DNA of 64,000 nucleotides from Candidatus Onthenecus intestinigallinarum (GCA_018713325.1 DVFJ01000036.1:153068-217067); one strand, 5' to 3'. Shown: positions 18,634 through 26,794, counted from the first letter of the stretch. The notes: generated from the letters alone by a model not told the origin. Translations and numbers: made by a program.

Positions 18634-18662
18634 ATTATACGAAATCGCCGCAAATATGTCAA
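18634..18662 (-). promoter_or_regulatory. Consensus promoter of the CNNM gene leader
   Basis: TTGACA (18657-18662), 17 bases, TATAAT (18634-18639): perfect consensus on the minus strand. The -35 contains the TGA stop of the upstream sugar-transferase gene. Transcription would start near 18627, about 20 bases ahead of the leader ORF's ribosome site. Confidence 0.88.
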
Positions 18663-20062
18663 GGATTCTCTGCGGATTTTGGGGAAGGACCGTCCTTTTC
18701 CTTCGCCGGCCCGTCGCCAAACGCCTCCGTGCTGTCGGACTTGAAGAACACCGTCAGCGTGCGCAGCAGGAGCTTGACGTCCAGCCACGCGCTGTAGCGC
18801 TCGATGTAGAGCATATCCAGGATCATCTTGTCGCGCGGAGAGGTGTTGTACTTGCCCTCGATCTGCGCATAGCCCGTCAGACCCGCCTTCACCTTCAGCC
18901 GGTAGGAAAACTCCGGAAGTTCGCGGGTATACTGCATCACATTCTCCAGCATCTCCGGCCGCGGACCCACAAGGCTCATGTCGCCCTTGAGGATGTTGAA
19001 CAGTTGCGGCAACTCGTCCAGCCTGCACCGGCGCAGCACGCGGCCCACGGGCGTGATGCGGTCGTCGTCCTTCGTGGCGGAGTGCTGGAGGCCCTCTCCG
19101 CCATGGGGACGCATCGTCCGGAATTTATAGATCTCAAATACCCGCCCCGCACGCGTCGCCCGTTTCTGCCGGTAGATGACCGGCCCCCTATCGCCGCACT
19201 TGATGGCCAGGGCGCACAGCAACATCAGCGGGCTGAGCAGCACGACTGCGGGGAGCGAGACGGCGATGTCCATCGCCCGCTTGACAAACCGCTGCTCGAT
19301 GGACAGCCCGCTGCTCTCCATATCCAGAAAGGGCAGGTCGTCCAGAATGACGTGCTCCGCACCATAGGTGATGGCGTCCGCAAGGTCCATGCGGGCGTAT
19401 ACGTTCTTGCCCATCGCATAGGCGCGCTCCGTCAGACGCGTGCGCTCAGCGACGGGCAGTCCGCACAGAAAGACCGTGTCGCAGGCAACAAGCGCCGCAT
19501 CCAACTCCGGATCGTTCAGACCGCAGATGCGCCCAACCGCGTATTGCAGCGGCAAGCGCTCGATCTTTCGCGCGATTTCTGGCGCCTCATCGACGTCTCT
19601 GGCGACGAGCAGACAGGCCTGCGGCGCATGGAACCGAAAGTAAATCCTGTTGGCTGCGCGCACAAACAGCACGATCAGCACGACCTGCACGATGAACGCG
19701 CGCAGCAGCAGCCAGATGTCCGGCCCAAAGAGCACCAGGTGATCGTTGCGCGCCGCGTTGACGTTCATGATCTGCAGCTGCAGGTACGTCATCGCGTCCG
19801 TCATCGCCGTGGCCAGCGACAGCGAGATGATGATCGGCTTGCTCTTCTGCCGGCCCACGGCAAAGCCGCCGTACACAGAGAGCATCGCCAAGCCAAATGC
19901 AAAGAACATCAGCAGCGATACGGCCGCCGTACGCGACAGGAGCATGATCTGCGGGTTGTTCTTCTCCATGTGCAGGAAAAATGTCCCGCACAGAAGCAGG
20001 TACAGCAAAGCCTTCATCGCCAGCACCGCCAGCTCCGAAAGCAGCCGTTCGTCCTTCCTCAT
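18659..20062 (-). CDS. Polyprenyl-phosphate sugar-1-phosphate transferase
   Basis: Initiating glycosyltransferase of exopolysaccharide or capsule synthesis; moves a sugar phosphate to undecaprenyl phosphate. 467 residues: four or five N-terminal membrane segments (about 12-150), a CoA-binding-like cytosolic domain (about 150-270), one further hydrophobic hairpin, then the catalytic bacterial sugar transferase domain with K-R-A-M-D-I, D-R-G-P-V-I-Y-R-Q-K-R-A, Y-K-F-R-T-M-R, K-D-D-D-R-I-T-P-V-G, D-E-L-P-Q-L-F-N-I-L and V-G-P-R-P-E. It stands apart from other polymer genes; the O-antigen ligase-like gene is 13 kb away. Sugar specificity unknown. Confidence 0.92.
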   Translation of the reverse strand: MRKDERLLSELAVLAMKALLYLLLCGTFFLHMEKNNPQIMLLSRTAAVSLLMFFAFGLAMLSVYGGFAVGRQKSKPIIISLSLATAMTDAMTYLQLQIMNVNAARNDHLVLFGPDIWLLLRAFIVQVVLIVLFVRAANRIYFRFHAPQACLLVARDVDEAPEIARKIERLPLQYAVGRICGLNDPELDAALVACDTVFLCGLPVAERTRLTERAYAMGKNVYARMDLADAITYGAEHVILDDLPFLDMESSGLSIEQRFVKRAMDIAVSLPAVVLLSPLMLLCALAIKCGDRGPVIYRQKRATRAGRVFEIYKFRTMRPHGGEGLQHSATKDDDRITPVGRVLRRCRLDELPQLFNILKGDMSLVGPRPEMLENVMQYTRELPEFSYRLKVKAGLTGYAQIEGKYNTSPRDKMILDMLYIERYSAWLDVKLLLRTLTVFFKSDSTEAFGDGPAKEKDGPSPKSAENP

Positions 20063-20111
20063 CTGTTCATTCCGCCTTTTCAGGTGATCGGGGCCAGGCC
20101 CGCCTCAGAAA

Positions 20112-20140
20112 ATAGTAAAGCGAAGCGTGCGCGTTGTCAA
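20112..20140 (-). promoter_or_regulatory. Sugar-transferase gene promoter
   Basis: TTGACA (20135-20140) and TACTAT (20112-20117), 17-base spacer, minus strand. As at 18657, the -35 contains the TGA stop codon of the gene upstream (LysR regulator). Confidence 0.75.
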
Positions 20141-21024
20141 CGCTCTTTTTCGCCCCACTGCTCGCATAGCCGCATGAATGTGCACAGCGGAGGCGTCAGG
20201 TATTTGTCCTTGTGGTAACACAGACTGAAGCTCCGCTCGAAGTGCGCGTCCTCCACCTCGATCTCGCGCAGCGTTCCGCGGGCGATGTCCTGTTCGACCA
20301 ACCTGCGCGAGATGACCGTCAGCCCCAGCCCTTCACGCGCCGCTGCGACGATGGACTGCGCGCTCACGCACGTCCATCGCTCACGGATATCGATCCCCTG
20401 CGCATCCAGCGCCTGCTCAAACAGCGCGCGCGTGCCGCTGCCCTGTTCGCGCAGCAGAAACGGCAGGCCCGCCAGGTCGCGAAGGGCTACGCGCGACCGC
20501 CCCTGCAGGGCGCCGTTTGGCGCCTCCACGAGCACCAGCCGGTCGCGCATCACGGGACGTGATACGATCTCCGGCCGCTTGATGCTGCCCTCCACCAGGG
20601 CCATGTCCAGCTCGCTGTGCAGGAGCCGCGCCTCGATGTCGGAGGAATTCTCCACCTGCACCTGGCAGTCCACGCCGGGGCAGGCGTCCGTCAGCGCGCG
20701 CACGAGCCCGCTCATGACGCATACGCCCACGGTGACGCTCGCCCCAAGACACACGCGCAGGCTATCCGCGCCGCTGCGCATGACCGCCTCCATGTCCTCG
20801 CTCAGCGAGAGCATCCGCCGCGCATAGCCCGCCAGCCGCTCGCCGGCCGGCGTAATGACCAGCCTGCGACCGATCCGTTCAAACAGCAGCGCGCCATAGT
20901 GTGCCTCCAGCTCTGCGACGGCGCCGCTGACCGAGGGCTGCGCGATGTACAGCGCGCGCGCAGCGCCGCTCATGCTTCCGCTGTCCACGACCGCCAGGAA
21001 GACGCGCAGGTGGCGAAGCGTCAT
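20137..21024 (-). CDS. LysR-family transcriptional regulator
   Basis: 295 residues. N-terminal winged helix-turn-helix (about 1-60; L-R-H-L-R-V-F, G-S-M-S-G-A-A-R-A-L-Y-I-A-Q-P-S-V-S, L-F-E-R), a linker helix, then the two-lobed effector domain from about 88. The effector is not predictable. Divergent from the ABC importer, with overlapping promoters (21083-21121), so it may control those genes; that is inference. The start at 21024 has only a weak GGGGA site. Confidence 0.9.
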   Translation of the reverse strand: MTLRHLRVFLAVVDSGSMSGAARALYIAQPSVSGAVAELEAHYGALLFERIGRRLVITPAGERLAGYARRMLSLSEDMEAVMRSGADSLRVCLGASVTVGVCVMSGLVRALTDACPGVDCQVQVENSSDIEARLLHSELDMALVEGSIKRPEIVSRPVMRDRLVLVEAPNGALQGRSRVALRDLAGLPFLLREQGSGTRALFEQALDAQGIDIRERWTCVSAQSIVAAAREGLGLTVISRRLVEQDIARGTLREIEVEDAHFERSFSLCYHKDKYLTPPLCTFMRLCEQWGEKER

Positions 21025-21082
21025 GTTGAATTCCCCGCTTTCATGGGCGCTTTCATAGGCGTTTCCCTATTCATTCTCCTTC

Positions 21083-21111
21083 ATTTTATTATTTTACAGC
21101 CGCACCGTCAA
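21083..21111 (-). promoter_or_regulatory. Promoter of the LysR gene
   Basis: TTGACG (21106-21111), 17 bases, TAAAAT (21083-21088) on the minus strand. It overlaps the opposite promoter at 21093-21121, so polymerases cannot occupy both at once. Confidence 0.6.
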
Positions 21112-21121
21112 GCGGTATAAT
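21093..21121 (+). promoter_or_regulatory. Promoter of the iron/cobalamin-type ABC operon
   Basis: TTTACA (21093-21098), 17 bases, TATAAT (21116-21121). No clear Fur box or B12 aptamer was found in the 40-base leader. Confidence 0.75.
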
Positions 21122-21163
21122 GAGTCGTACGCGTCCCAAGTTCATCGACAAAGGAGTTTCTCT

Positions 21164-22084
21164 ATGCGAAGCCGACCGATTTGCGCCCTGCTTGTCCTGC
21201 TCGCGCTGTTTCCGCTCCGTCCATTCGCCGCGCTGGCCGACGTCTCCTTTCAGGATGCCTGCGGCCATACGCTCTCCTTTGCCTCCACGCCCAGCCGTGT
21301 GGTTTCCCTCTACGGTTCCTTTGCCGAGGCCTGGCTGCTCGCGGGCGGCGAGCTCGTGGGCGTCACGCAGGATGCCCTCACCGAACGCGGCCTGTCGCTG
21401 GGCGAACAGGTGCAGATCGTCGGCACCGTCAAAGAGCCCAACCTGGAGGCCGTCATCGCGCTCGATCCGGACTTTGTCGTGCTCTCTGCGGACATCGCCT
21501 CCCACGCTCCGGCTGCGGAGCTGCTTCGGCAGATGGGTATCCCCTGCGCGCTATTTCGCGTCGACACGTTCGACGACTATCTGGAGATGTTCGCGGTCTT
21601 CTGCGAGCTGACCGGCCGCGAGGACTGCTATGCGCAGTACGGCGAAGCGGTCGCCGCGCAGATCGACGCAGTGCGTGCGGCCGTCCAAGACATGCCCGCA
21701 AGGCGCGTGCTGCTGCTGCGCGCCTACTCCAGCGGCGTCAAGGCCAAGAGGGCAGACAACCTTGCCGGGGCGATCCTGCAGGATCTGGGGTGTGACAACA
21801 TCGCAGACCGAAACGAACATCTGCTCGAAGAGCTGAGCCTGGAGGCCATCGTCTCGGAGGATCCGGAGTTCATCTTCGTCACCGTCATGGGCTCGGACGA
21901 GGACGCAGCGCTCGCGTTCCTGGACGAGCGCTTCGGCGCAGATCCCGCCTGGCAGGGGTTGACCGCCGTGCGGGAGGGCCGGCTGCTGCTGTTGCCCAAG
22001 GAGTTGTTCCACTATAAGCCAAACGCCCGTTGGGGGGAGAGCTATGCCTATCTGGCCGAAATCCTGTTCCCGGAGTGTCTCTAA
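21164..22084 (+). CDS. ABC transporter substrate-binding protein (iron/heme/cobalamin type)
   Basis: 306-residue periplasmic-binding-protein type III fold (BtuF/FhuD class), with S-R-V-V-S-L-Y-G-S-F-A-E-A-W near the start and Y-K-P-N-A-R-W-G-E-S-Y near the end. A signal peptide (about 1-25, ending A-L-A-D) has no lipobox cysteine, odd for a binding protein in a monoderm Firmicute, where it would not be lipid-anchored. AAAGGAG precedes the ATG. First gene of a three-gene importer; the next gene starts inside its 3' end. Confidence 0.85.
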   Translation: MRSRPICALLVLLALFPLRPFAALADVSFQDACGHTLSFASTPSRVVSLYGSFAEAWLLAGGELVGVTQDALTERGLSLGEQVQIVGTVKEPNLEAVIALDPDFVVLSADIASHAPAAELLRQMGIPCALFRVDTFDDYLEMFAVFCELTGREDCYAQYGEAVAAQIDAVRAAVQDMPARRVLLLRAYSSGVKAKRADNLAGAILQDLGCDNIADRNEHLLEELSLEAIVSEDPEFIFVTVMGSDEDAALAFLDERFGADPAWQGLTAVREGRLLLLPKELFHYKPNARWGESYAYLAEILFPECL

Positions 22085-23060
22085 GGCGATGGGCGCGCTG
22101 CTGGCGCTGCTCGCCGTGCTCTGCGTCATCAGCCTCGGCCTGGGCGCAAGCGGCGCCGGGCTCCTCGAGGCGTTCTCGGATGTGCTGCGCGGACGGACCG
22201 AAACGCCCGCCGCGCGCATTCTGCTCTACATCCGTCTGCCGCGCGTCGCGTGCGCGCTGCTCGCGGGGGCGGCCCTATCCGCCAGCGGCGTGCTGATCCA
22301 GGCGGTGCTGGACAACCCGCTCGCCGGGCCGAACGTCATCGGCGTGAACGCGGGCGCCGGCTTTTCAACGCTGCTGCTTGCCTGTCTCTTCCCCACGGCG
22401 TTTCAGCTCATGCCGGCGGCTGCGTTCCTCGGCGCGCTCGTGGCGTCGCTGGCGGTCTTTACGCTGGCCGACCGCATGGGTGCGTCACGCATGACGGTCG
22501 TGCTCTCCGGCGTGGCGCTCTCCAGCATCCTGTCCGCCGGCATCGATACGCTCACCACACTCTTCCCCGAGTCCACGCTGGGCATGAGCGGATTCATGAT
22601 CGGCGGTTTTGCCGGCGCGACGCCCGCGCGCATCTGGAGCGCGGCCATCTACATCCTGCCGGCGCTTGCGCTGGCGCTGCTGCTCTCCCGCGCGCTGGAC
22701 GTGCTGCAGCTGGGCGACGAGGTCGCCGCCAGTCTGGGCATGCGCGTGCGGCGCATGCGCTTCCTCCTGCTGGCGCTCTCTTCCCTGCTGGCCGGAGCCG
22801 CCGTCAGCTTCTCCGGCCTGCTCGGCTTTGTCGGGCTGATCGTGCCGCATGCCGTCCGGCGCTTCACCGGCGGTGAGCATCGCGCGCTCATGCCGCTGTC
22901 GATCGTGTGCGGAGCGATCTTTGTGCTCGTGTGCGACACGGCGAGCCGCACGCTCTTTCAGCCCTATGAGCTGCCCGTCGGCATCCTGATGTCCTTCATC
23001 GGCGGCCCGTTTTTCCTCATGCTGCTGCTGCAGCAGAAAAGGGGGCGACTGCATGATTGA
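22044..23060 (+). CDS. ABC transporter permease, FecCD family
   Basis: 338 residues, about ten membrane segments. R-L-P-R-V-A-C-A-L-L-A-G-A-A-L-S, D-N-P-L-A-G-P-N-V-I-G and G-F-V-G-L-I-V-P-H-A-V-R (contact to the ATPase) are typical of siderophore/heme/cobalamin permeases. The ATG at 22044 (TGGGGGGAG upstream) overlaps the binding-protein gene by 41 bases; an alternative ATG at 22089 would shorten the N-terminus. A single permease gene suggests a homodimer. Confidence 0.92.
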   Translation: MPIWPKSCSRSVSKAMGALLALLAVLCVISLGLGASGAGLLEAFSDVLRGRTETPAARILLYIRLPRVACALLAGAALSASGVLIQAVLDNPLAGPNVIGVNAGAGFSTLLLACLFPTAFQLMPAAAFLGALVASLAVFTLADRMGASRMTVVLSGVALSSILSAGIDTLTTLFPESTLGMSGFMIGGFAGATPARIWSAAIYILPALALALLLSRALDVLQLGDEVAASLGMRVRRMRFLLLALSSLLAGAAVSFSGLLGFVGLIVPHAVRRFTGGEHRALMPLSIVCGAIFVLVCDTASRTLFQPYELPVGILMSFIGGPFFLMLLLQQKRGRLHD

Positions 23061-23805
23061 AGTGGAACGCCTCTCCTTTGCCTACGACGGCACGCCCGTC
23101 CTGCAAGACGTCTCCCTGCTTGCGCCGGACGGCGCGATCACCGCGCTGATCGGGCCCAACGGCAGCGGCAAGTCCACGCTGCTGCGCGCGATGGCCCGCC
23201 TGTTGCCGGTTGCGCAGGGAGCCGTCCGGGTCGATGGGCGCGCCCAGTCGGAGTATGGCCAGCGCGCGTTTGCCAGGACGCTCTCCTTTCTGCCGCAGTC
23301 CCGCACGGTTCCGGCCATCAGCGTCGCCTCGCTCGTGGCGCACGGCCGTTTTCCGCATACGGGCTTTTCCCACAGGCTCTCCAAGGCTGACACGGCGGCC
23401 GTTGAGCGCGCGCTGGAGGCAACCGGACTGTCCGCTTATGCCCGGAGAGATCTCCGGACGCTGTCCGGCGGCGAGCGGCAGAAGGCCTATCTGGCCATGC
23501 TCATCGCGCAGGAGGCGCAAAATGTGCTGCTCGACGAGCCGACAACATACCTCGACGTCGCCCATCAGCTGGAGCTCTGCGACGTCCTGCGCGGCCTGCG
23601 GGATGCGGGCCGGTGCGTCGTCGTCGTGCTGCACGACATCGCGCAGGCGCTGTGGCTGTGCGACCGCGTCGTGCTGATCCATGAGGGGCGGCTGCGCTTC
23701 ACCGGCGCGCCGTCGGACGACGCCCTCCTCTGTGCCGTCGAGCGCGCGTTTGGCGTGCGCGCCGTGCGTCGCGAGGGCATCGCCTTTGAACGAATGCCCA
23801 CATGA
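23053..23805 (+). CDS. ABC transporter ATP-binding protein (FecE/BtuD type)
   Basis: 250 residues. Walker A G-P-N-G-S-G-K-S-T (34-42), Q-loop in L-P-Q-S, signature L-S-G-G-E-R-Q-K, Walker B N-V-L-L-D-E-P-T, H-loop V-L-H-D-I-A-Q. Overlaps the permease by 8 bases. Completes the importer; likely substrates are ferric siderophore, heme or cobalamin, which cannot be separated here. Confidence 0.93.
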   Translation: MIEVERLSFAYDGTPVLQDVSLLAPDGAITALIGPNGSGKSTLLRAMARLLPVAQGAVRVDGRAQSEYGQRAFARTLSFLPQSRTVPAISVASLVAHGRFPHTGFSHRLSKADTAAVERALEATGLSAYARRDLRTLSGGERQKAYLAMLIAQEAQNVLLDEPTTYLDVAHQLELCDVLRGLRDAGRCVVVVLHDIAQALWLCDRVVLIHEGRLRFTGAPSDDALLCAVERAFGVRAVRREGIAFERMPT

Positions 23806-23816
23806 AAAAGCAAATA

Positions 23817-23856
23817 GCGCGGGGCGTATTTCCCGATGGGGAAATACGCCCCGCGC
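23817..23856 (-). terminator. Terminator shared by the ABC operon and the amidase gene
   Basis: Perfect 18-bp stem (23817-23834 with 23839-23856), 4-base loop. On the minus strand it is followed by TATTTGCTTTTT, so it ends the amidase-like gene; on the plus strand it can also stop the ABC transcript but lacks a T run. Confidence 0.85.
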
Positions 23857-23860
23857 CGTC

Positions 23861-24325
23861 TCAAGCCTCGATCCGCAAAAACCTGCGGTTTGGCTGGCGA
23901 TATGCGCTCAACGGGCGCATCCACGCATCCTGCGTATGCGCCGCAACGCAAGCTTCATCCCCGCAAAAACCGACCACCAGTACGCTATGGGTATAGGTTC
24001 CCCGCTTCCACCCCAGCTGCACGACGTCGCCCGGCAGAACATCGGTCGGTTTGATATGAACGCCCCGTGGTCCTGCGCCCCGGTTCTCCGTCAGAAAGCG
24101 GTACAGATACGCGACGCTCGTCCAGGCTGCGGCGCGGTGCGCGGCATCCCGGTAATACCACCCGGTCACGGGCGTAAAGTTCATGACGCCGCAGCCCGCA
24201 TACAGGCACTGCGACACGAAGTTGGTGCAGTCGCCGCCCAGGCCGTCAAAGTTCAAATAGGCGGGGTTTCGCTCCAGCGCCCAACGGCGGGCATAGGCGA
24301 CGGCCCGCGCGCGGTCATAGGCCAT
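23861..24325 (-). CDS. Amidase_6-like putative amidase domain protein
   Basis: 154 residues made almost entirely of the 'putative amidase domain' found in Firmicute wall-associated proteins: Y-D-R-A-R-A-V-A-Y-A, then G-G-D-C-T-N-F-V-S-Q-C-L with the presumed catalytic cysteine, M-N-F-T-P-V-T-G-W-Y-Y, and a late H in T-H-S-V-L-V-V-G. No signal peptide or binding domain is visible, so it is either cytosolic or exported by another route. GGAGGAGG precedes the ATG at 24325. Role, including whether it cleaves peptidoglycan, is inferred. Confidence 0.78.
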   Translation of the reverse strand: MAYDRARAVAYARRWALERNPAYLNFDGLGGDCTNFVSQCLYAGCGVMNFTPVTGWYYRDAAHRAAAWTSVAYLYRFLTENRGAGPRGVHIKPTDVLPGDVVQLGWKRGTYTHSVLVVGFCGDEACVAAHTQDAWMRPLSAYRQPNRRFLRIEA

Positions 24326-24381
24326 GAGCTCGCCTCCTCCCTGGACCTTATGCCCTGGAGGGGGCAAACATGCCGCCGCGC

Positions 24382-25410
24382 TCAGCCGTTGGGCAGGACC
24401 ATGACCTTGATCGAATCGTTCTGGGTCTGCTTGACGATGGCATCCCGCACCTGCTCCAGCGGATAGCGGTGCGTAATCAGCGGCTTCACGTCGATGCGGC
24501 CGCTGGCGAGCAGGCGTACCGCCTCCAGGTGCGTGTCGGGATTGATGAACGAGCCGCTGATGTGCAGCTCCTTGTTGAAGACCTCAAACAGGTCCAGCTC
24601 ATACTTGGCGCCGGCGCTGGGGACGCTGAACAGCAGGATGCGCGCGCCGCGGTCTGCCGCCTCAAATGCCGACCGGGTGGCGTGCACGTTTCCGGCGCAC
24701 TCGATGACCACATCCACGCCCTCGCGGCCGATTTGGCGCAGGAGCTGCTCCTTCATCGGCATCTCGGCCGGGTCAAACGCAGCCGCCGCGCCCACGGCGC
24801 ATGCGATCTCGCGTCTGGGGGCGGAGGGCTCGCTGACCAATACGGTCGCCGCGCCCTGCAGGCGGGCCAGCTGAACCATCAGCAGGCCGATCGCGCCGCC
24901 GCCCACGACCAGCACCGAGTCGCCCGGACGAATGCCGGCCTGCTCGATGCCATGCAGGCAGCACGCCAGCGGTTCGGCCATCGCGCCCGCCTCCCAGGAC
25001 ACATCCGGCCCCAGGGGAAATACCTGCGTCTGCGGCACCAGGCTGTACTGCGCAAAGCCGCCGTCAAAGTTGACGCCCACGGCCACCAGGTTTTCGCAGA
25101 ACTGCTTCTGTCCGTTGCGGCAAAAACGACAGCGGCCGCAATAGATGTTGGGATCCACCGTCACATGGTCGCCCGGACGGCAGGTCGTGACACCCTCGCC
25201 GACCTCAACGACCTCGCCGGCGTATTCGTGGCCCAGCACGACGGGCGGCGTGACGTCAGCGGATCCCTTCTCGCCCCGCATGATGTGCACATCCGTCCCG
25301 CAAATGCCCGCGGCCATGTTGCGGATCAGCACCTGACCCGCCCCGGGATGTCCAAGCTGCATGTCGCGCACCTCAAAGTTGCCGCCGCCCAGAAAGAAGT
25401 TTCCCTTCAT
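24382..25410 (-). CDS. Zinc-dependent alcohol/polyol dehydrogenase (MDR family)
   Basis: 342 residues of the medium-chain dehydrogenase family. Catalytic zinc ligands C37 and H61-E62 (G-H-E-Y-A-G-E); structural zinc cysteines 91, 94, 97 and 105; Rossmann motif V-V-G-G-G-A-I-G-L-L. Closest in feel to sorbitol/threonine/galactitol-phosphate dehydrogenases; substrate unresolved. Downstream of the HAD phosphatase with 18 bases between them, so sugar-alcohol or sugar phosphate metabolism is plausible for the pair. Confidence 0.88.
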   Translation of the reverse strand: MKGNFFLGGGNFEVRDMQLGHPGAGQVLIRNMAAGICGTDVHIMRGEKGSADVTPPVVLGHEYAGEVVEVGEGVTTCRPGDHVTVDPNIYCGRCRFCRNGQKQFCENLVAVGVNFDGGFAQYSLVPQTQVFPLGPDVSWEAGAMAEPLACCLHGIEQAGIRPGDSVLVVGGGAIGLLMVQLARLQGAATVLVSEPSAPRREIACAVGAAAAFDPAEMPMKEQLLRQIGREGVDVVIECAGNVHATRSAFEAADRGARILLFSVPSAGAKYELDLFEVFNKELHISGSFINPDTHLEAVRLLASGRIDVKPLITHRYPLEQVRDAIVKQTQNDSIKVMVLPNG

Positions 25411-25428
25411 GCCGATGTCCTCCTTTGT

Positions 25429-26088
25429 CTATCCGATATGTTGCGCCAGCCATTCCCTGGCCTCAAAGAGCGACTGAAAGACCTCGTCGCAGTAGGGCGC
25501 GCAGGCGCCGGAATACGGCGTCAGATCCGGGACCATGCCCACCACGGCCCCGGATGCGCGCCCTGCCCGGATGCCGTTCACCGAGTCCTCGAGCACGAGG
25601 CATGCGCCCGGGGCCGTCTCCGCCAGCGCCGCAGCCTTCAGAAAGATTTCCGGGTCGGGCTTGGAGCGGACGACGTCGTCGCCCGTCACGCGAAGCGGAA
25701 AAAAGCGCGCGATGCCGGCCCGCTCCACGCGCCTGTCGGCCAGGGCCCGAGCGGTCGACGTCGCCAGCACGCAAGGAACGCCTCGCGCCTCCAGCCAGAC
25801 GAGCAGTTCCCTTGCGCCCGGCATGCAGGGCACGCCCTCGCGCTCAATCTCGTCCTCCATCTCCCGCACAAACGCCGCATGAAACGCCTCGACATCCATG
25901 CCCGGAATGGCGGCGCGGTATTTTGCCGCTGAGCCCTCACGGGTAAGCCCCAGCATCTGCATCGCCAGCGCTTCATCCACCGGATAGCCCAGCGCCCTTC
26001 CCGCACGGACGGATGCGCGGATGCCGATGCGCTCACTGTCAACCAGCAGCCCGTCCATGTCAAACAGGACGGCTCGTATCGTGCTCAT
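25429..26088 (-). CDS. HAD-family phosphatase/phosphoglucomutase-like protein
   Basis: 219 residues, HAD subfamily with alpha-helical cap at about 17-85. Catalytic D10 and D12 in F-D-M-D-G-L-L-V-D-S-E, motif II T-S-T-A-R, motif III Lys in R-S-K-P-D-P-E-I-F, motif IV L-E-D-S-V-N-G. Beta-phosphoglucomutase and sugar or glycolate phosphate phosphatases share this pattern; D12 and the general acid do not separate them. First gene of a pair with the zinc dehydrogenase. Confidence 0.9.
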   Translation of the reverse strand: MSTIRAVLFDMDGLLVDSERIGIRASVRAGRALGYPVDEALAMQMLGLTREGSAAKYRAAIPGMDVEAFHAAFVREMEDEIEREGVPCMPGARELLVWLEARGVPCVLATSTARALADRRVERAGIARFFPLRVTGDDVVRSKPDPEIFLKAAALAETAPGACLVLEDSVNGIRAGRASGAVVGMVPDLTPYSGACAPYCDEVFQSLFEAREWLAQHIG

Positions 26089-26140
26089 TCGATTCCTCCC
26101 ATTTTACCGGCCCAGCGCCAAGCAAGGGGCTTTTTCCATC

Positions 26141-26169
26141 ATTATAAAAGAGATTGCCAAAGCCGTCAA
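26141..26169 (-). promoter_or_regulatory. Promoter of the HAD/dehydrogenase pair
   Basis: TTGACG (26164-26169), 17 bases, TATAAT (26141-26146), minus strand. Confidence 0.8.
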
Positions 26170-26196
26170 TGCCTTCTCCATCTCAGGCAAATGCAA

Positions 26197-26227
26197 AGCG
26201 CCCGGCGCGTCGTCCGCGCCAGGCGCT
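26197..26227 (-). terminator. Terminator after the 182-residue protein gene
   Basis: 13-bp stem with one G-U (26215-26227 with 26197-26209) and 5-base loop, then TTGCATTTG on the minus strand. Directly upstream of the HAD promoter. Confidence 0.75.
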
Positions 26228-26239
26228 CCATGATTGATC

Positions 26240-26788
26240 TTATGCATCCCAGCTCATGAAGTACAGCAGATTGGCCTCTTCGTCCCACAGCAGCAGCGTA
26301 AACTGATCGGTCCAGTATACGCAGCCGTCGTGCGGGCCCATGCCGCTGCGGTCGATCAGACGGTACCGGCCCGCCTCCTGCGCGGCGGCCGCCAGCGGCG
26401 CATAGAGCGCATATTCGCCGAAGAGGTCGGACTCTGCCGGCAGGATCTCTTCGCGCATGTCCTGCGGCATTGGCAGGCCGTCCCATGTCAGGGACGCAAG
26501 GTATTCCGCCTGCTCCTGCGTCAGTGCAACCGCCCCCAGCCGGCAGTAATTGCGAATGCCCGTATGTTTTTCATGGTAGGCGGTCAGCTCGATCTCGCCG
26601 GGCAGGAACACCTCCACCTGGCCCAGCGCGTTGAGCGCGGCGTTTGCGTCCTCCGCCGACGGCGCCTGCGCCGTATCGGTCTGCGACGGGAACGCATTCC
26701 AAAACATGCCGATCAGCAGCGCCGCAAGCAATAGCACGGGCAGTACGATCTGCACGAAGTGCCCTCTTCTTTTGTCGTCCTGTCTCAT
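26240..26788 (-). CDS. Membrane-anchored protein of unknown function
   Basis: 182 residues. Charged N-terminus then one hydrophobic helix (about 11-31) with no lipobox or clear cleavage site, followed by an extracytoplasmic domain of mixed alpha/beta character. Late segments C-V-Y-W-T-D-Q-F-T-L-L-L-W-D and L-L-Y-F-M-S-W-D are notably aromatic. I do not recognise the family. It follows the esterase-like gene with 6 bases between stop and start, so they are probably cotranscribed. Confidence 0.7.
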   Translation of the reverse strand: MRQDDKRRGHFVQIVLPVLLLAALLIGMFWNAFPSQTDTAQAPSAEDANAALNALGQVEVFLPGEIELTAYHEKHTGIRNYCRLGAVALTQEQAEYLASLTWDGLPMPQDMREEILPAESDLFGEYALYAPLAAAAQEAGRYRLIDRSGMGPHDGCVYWTDQFTLLLWDEEANLLYFMSWDA

Positions 26789-26794
26789 GTCTTC

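Noticed and set aside
18416..18640. M-box or yybP-ykoY riboswitch ahead of the CNNM-type gene
   Set aside because: Their conserved core sequences are not present in the leader as read by eye; a uORF and hairpin explain it better. A covariance-model search would settle it.
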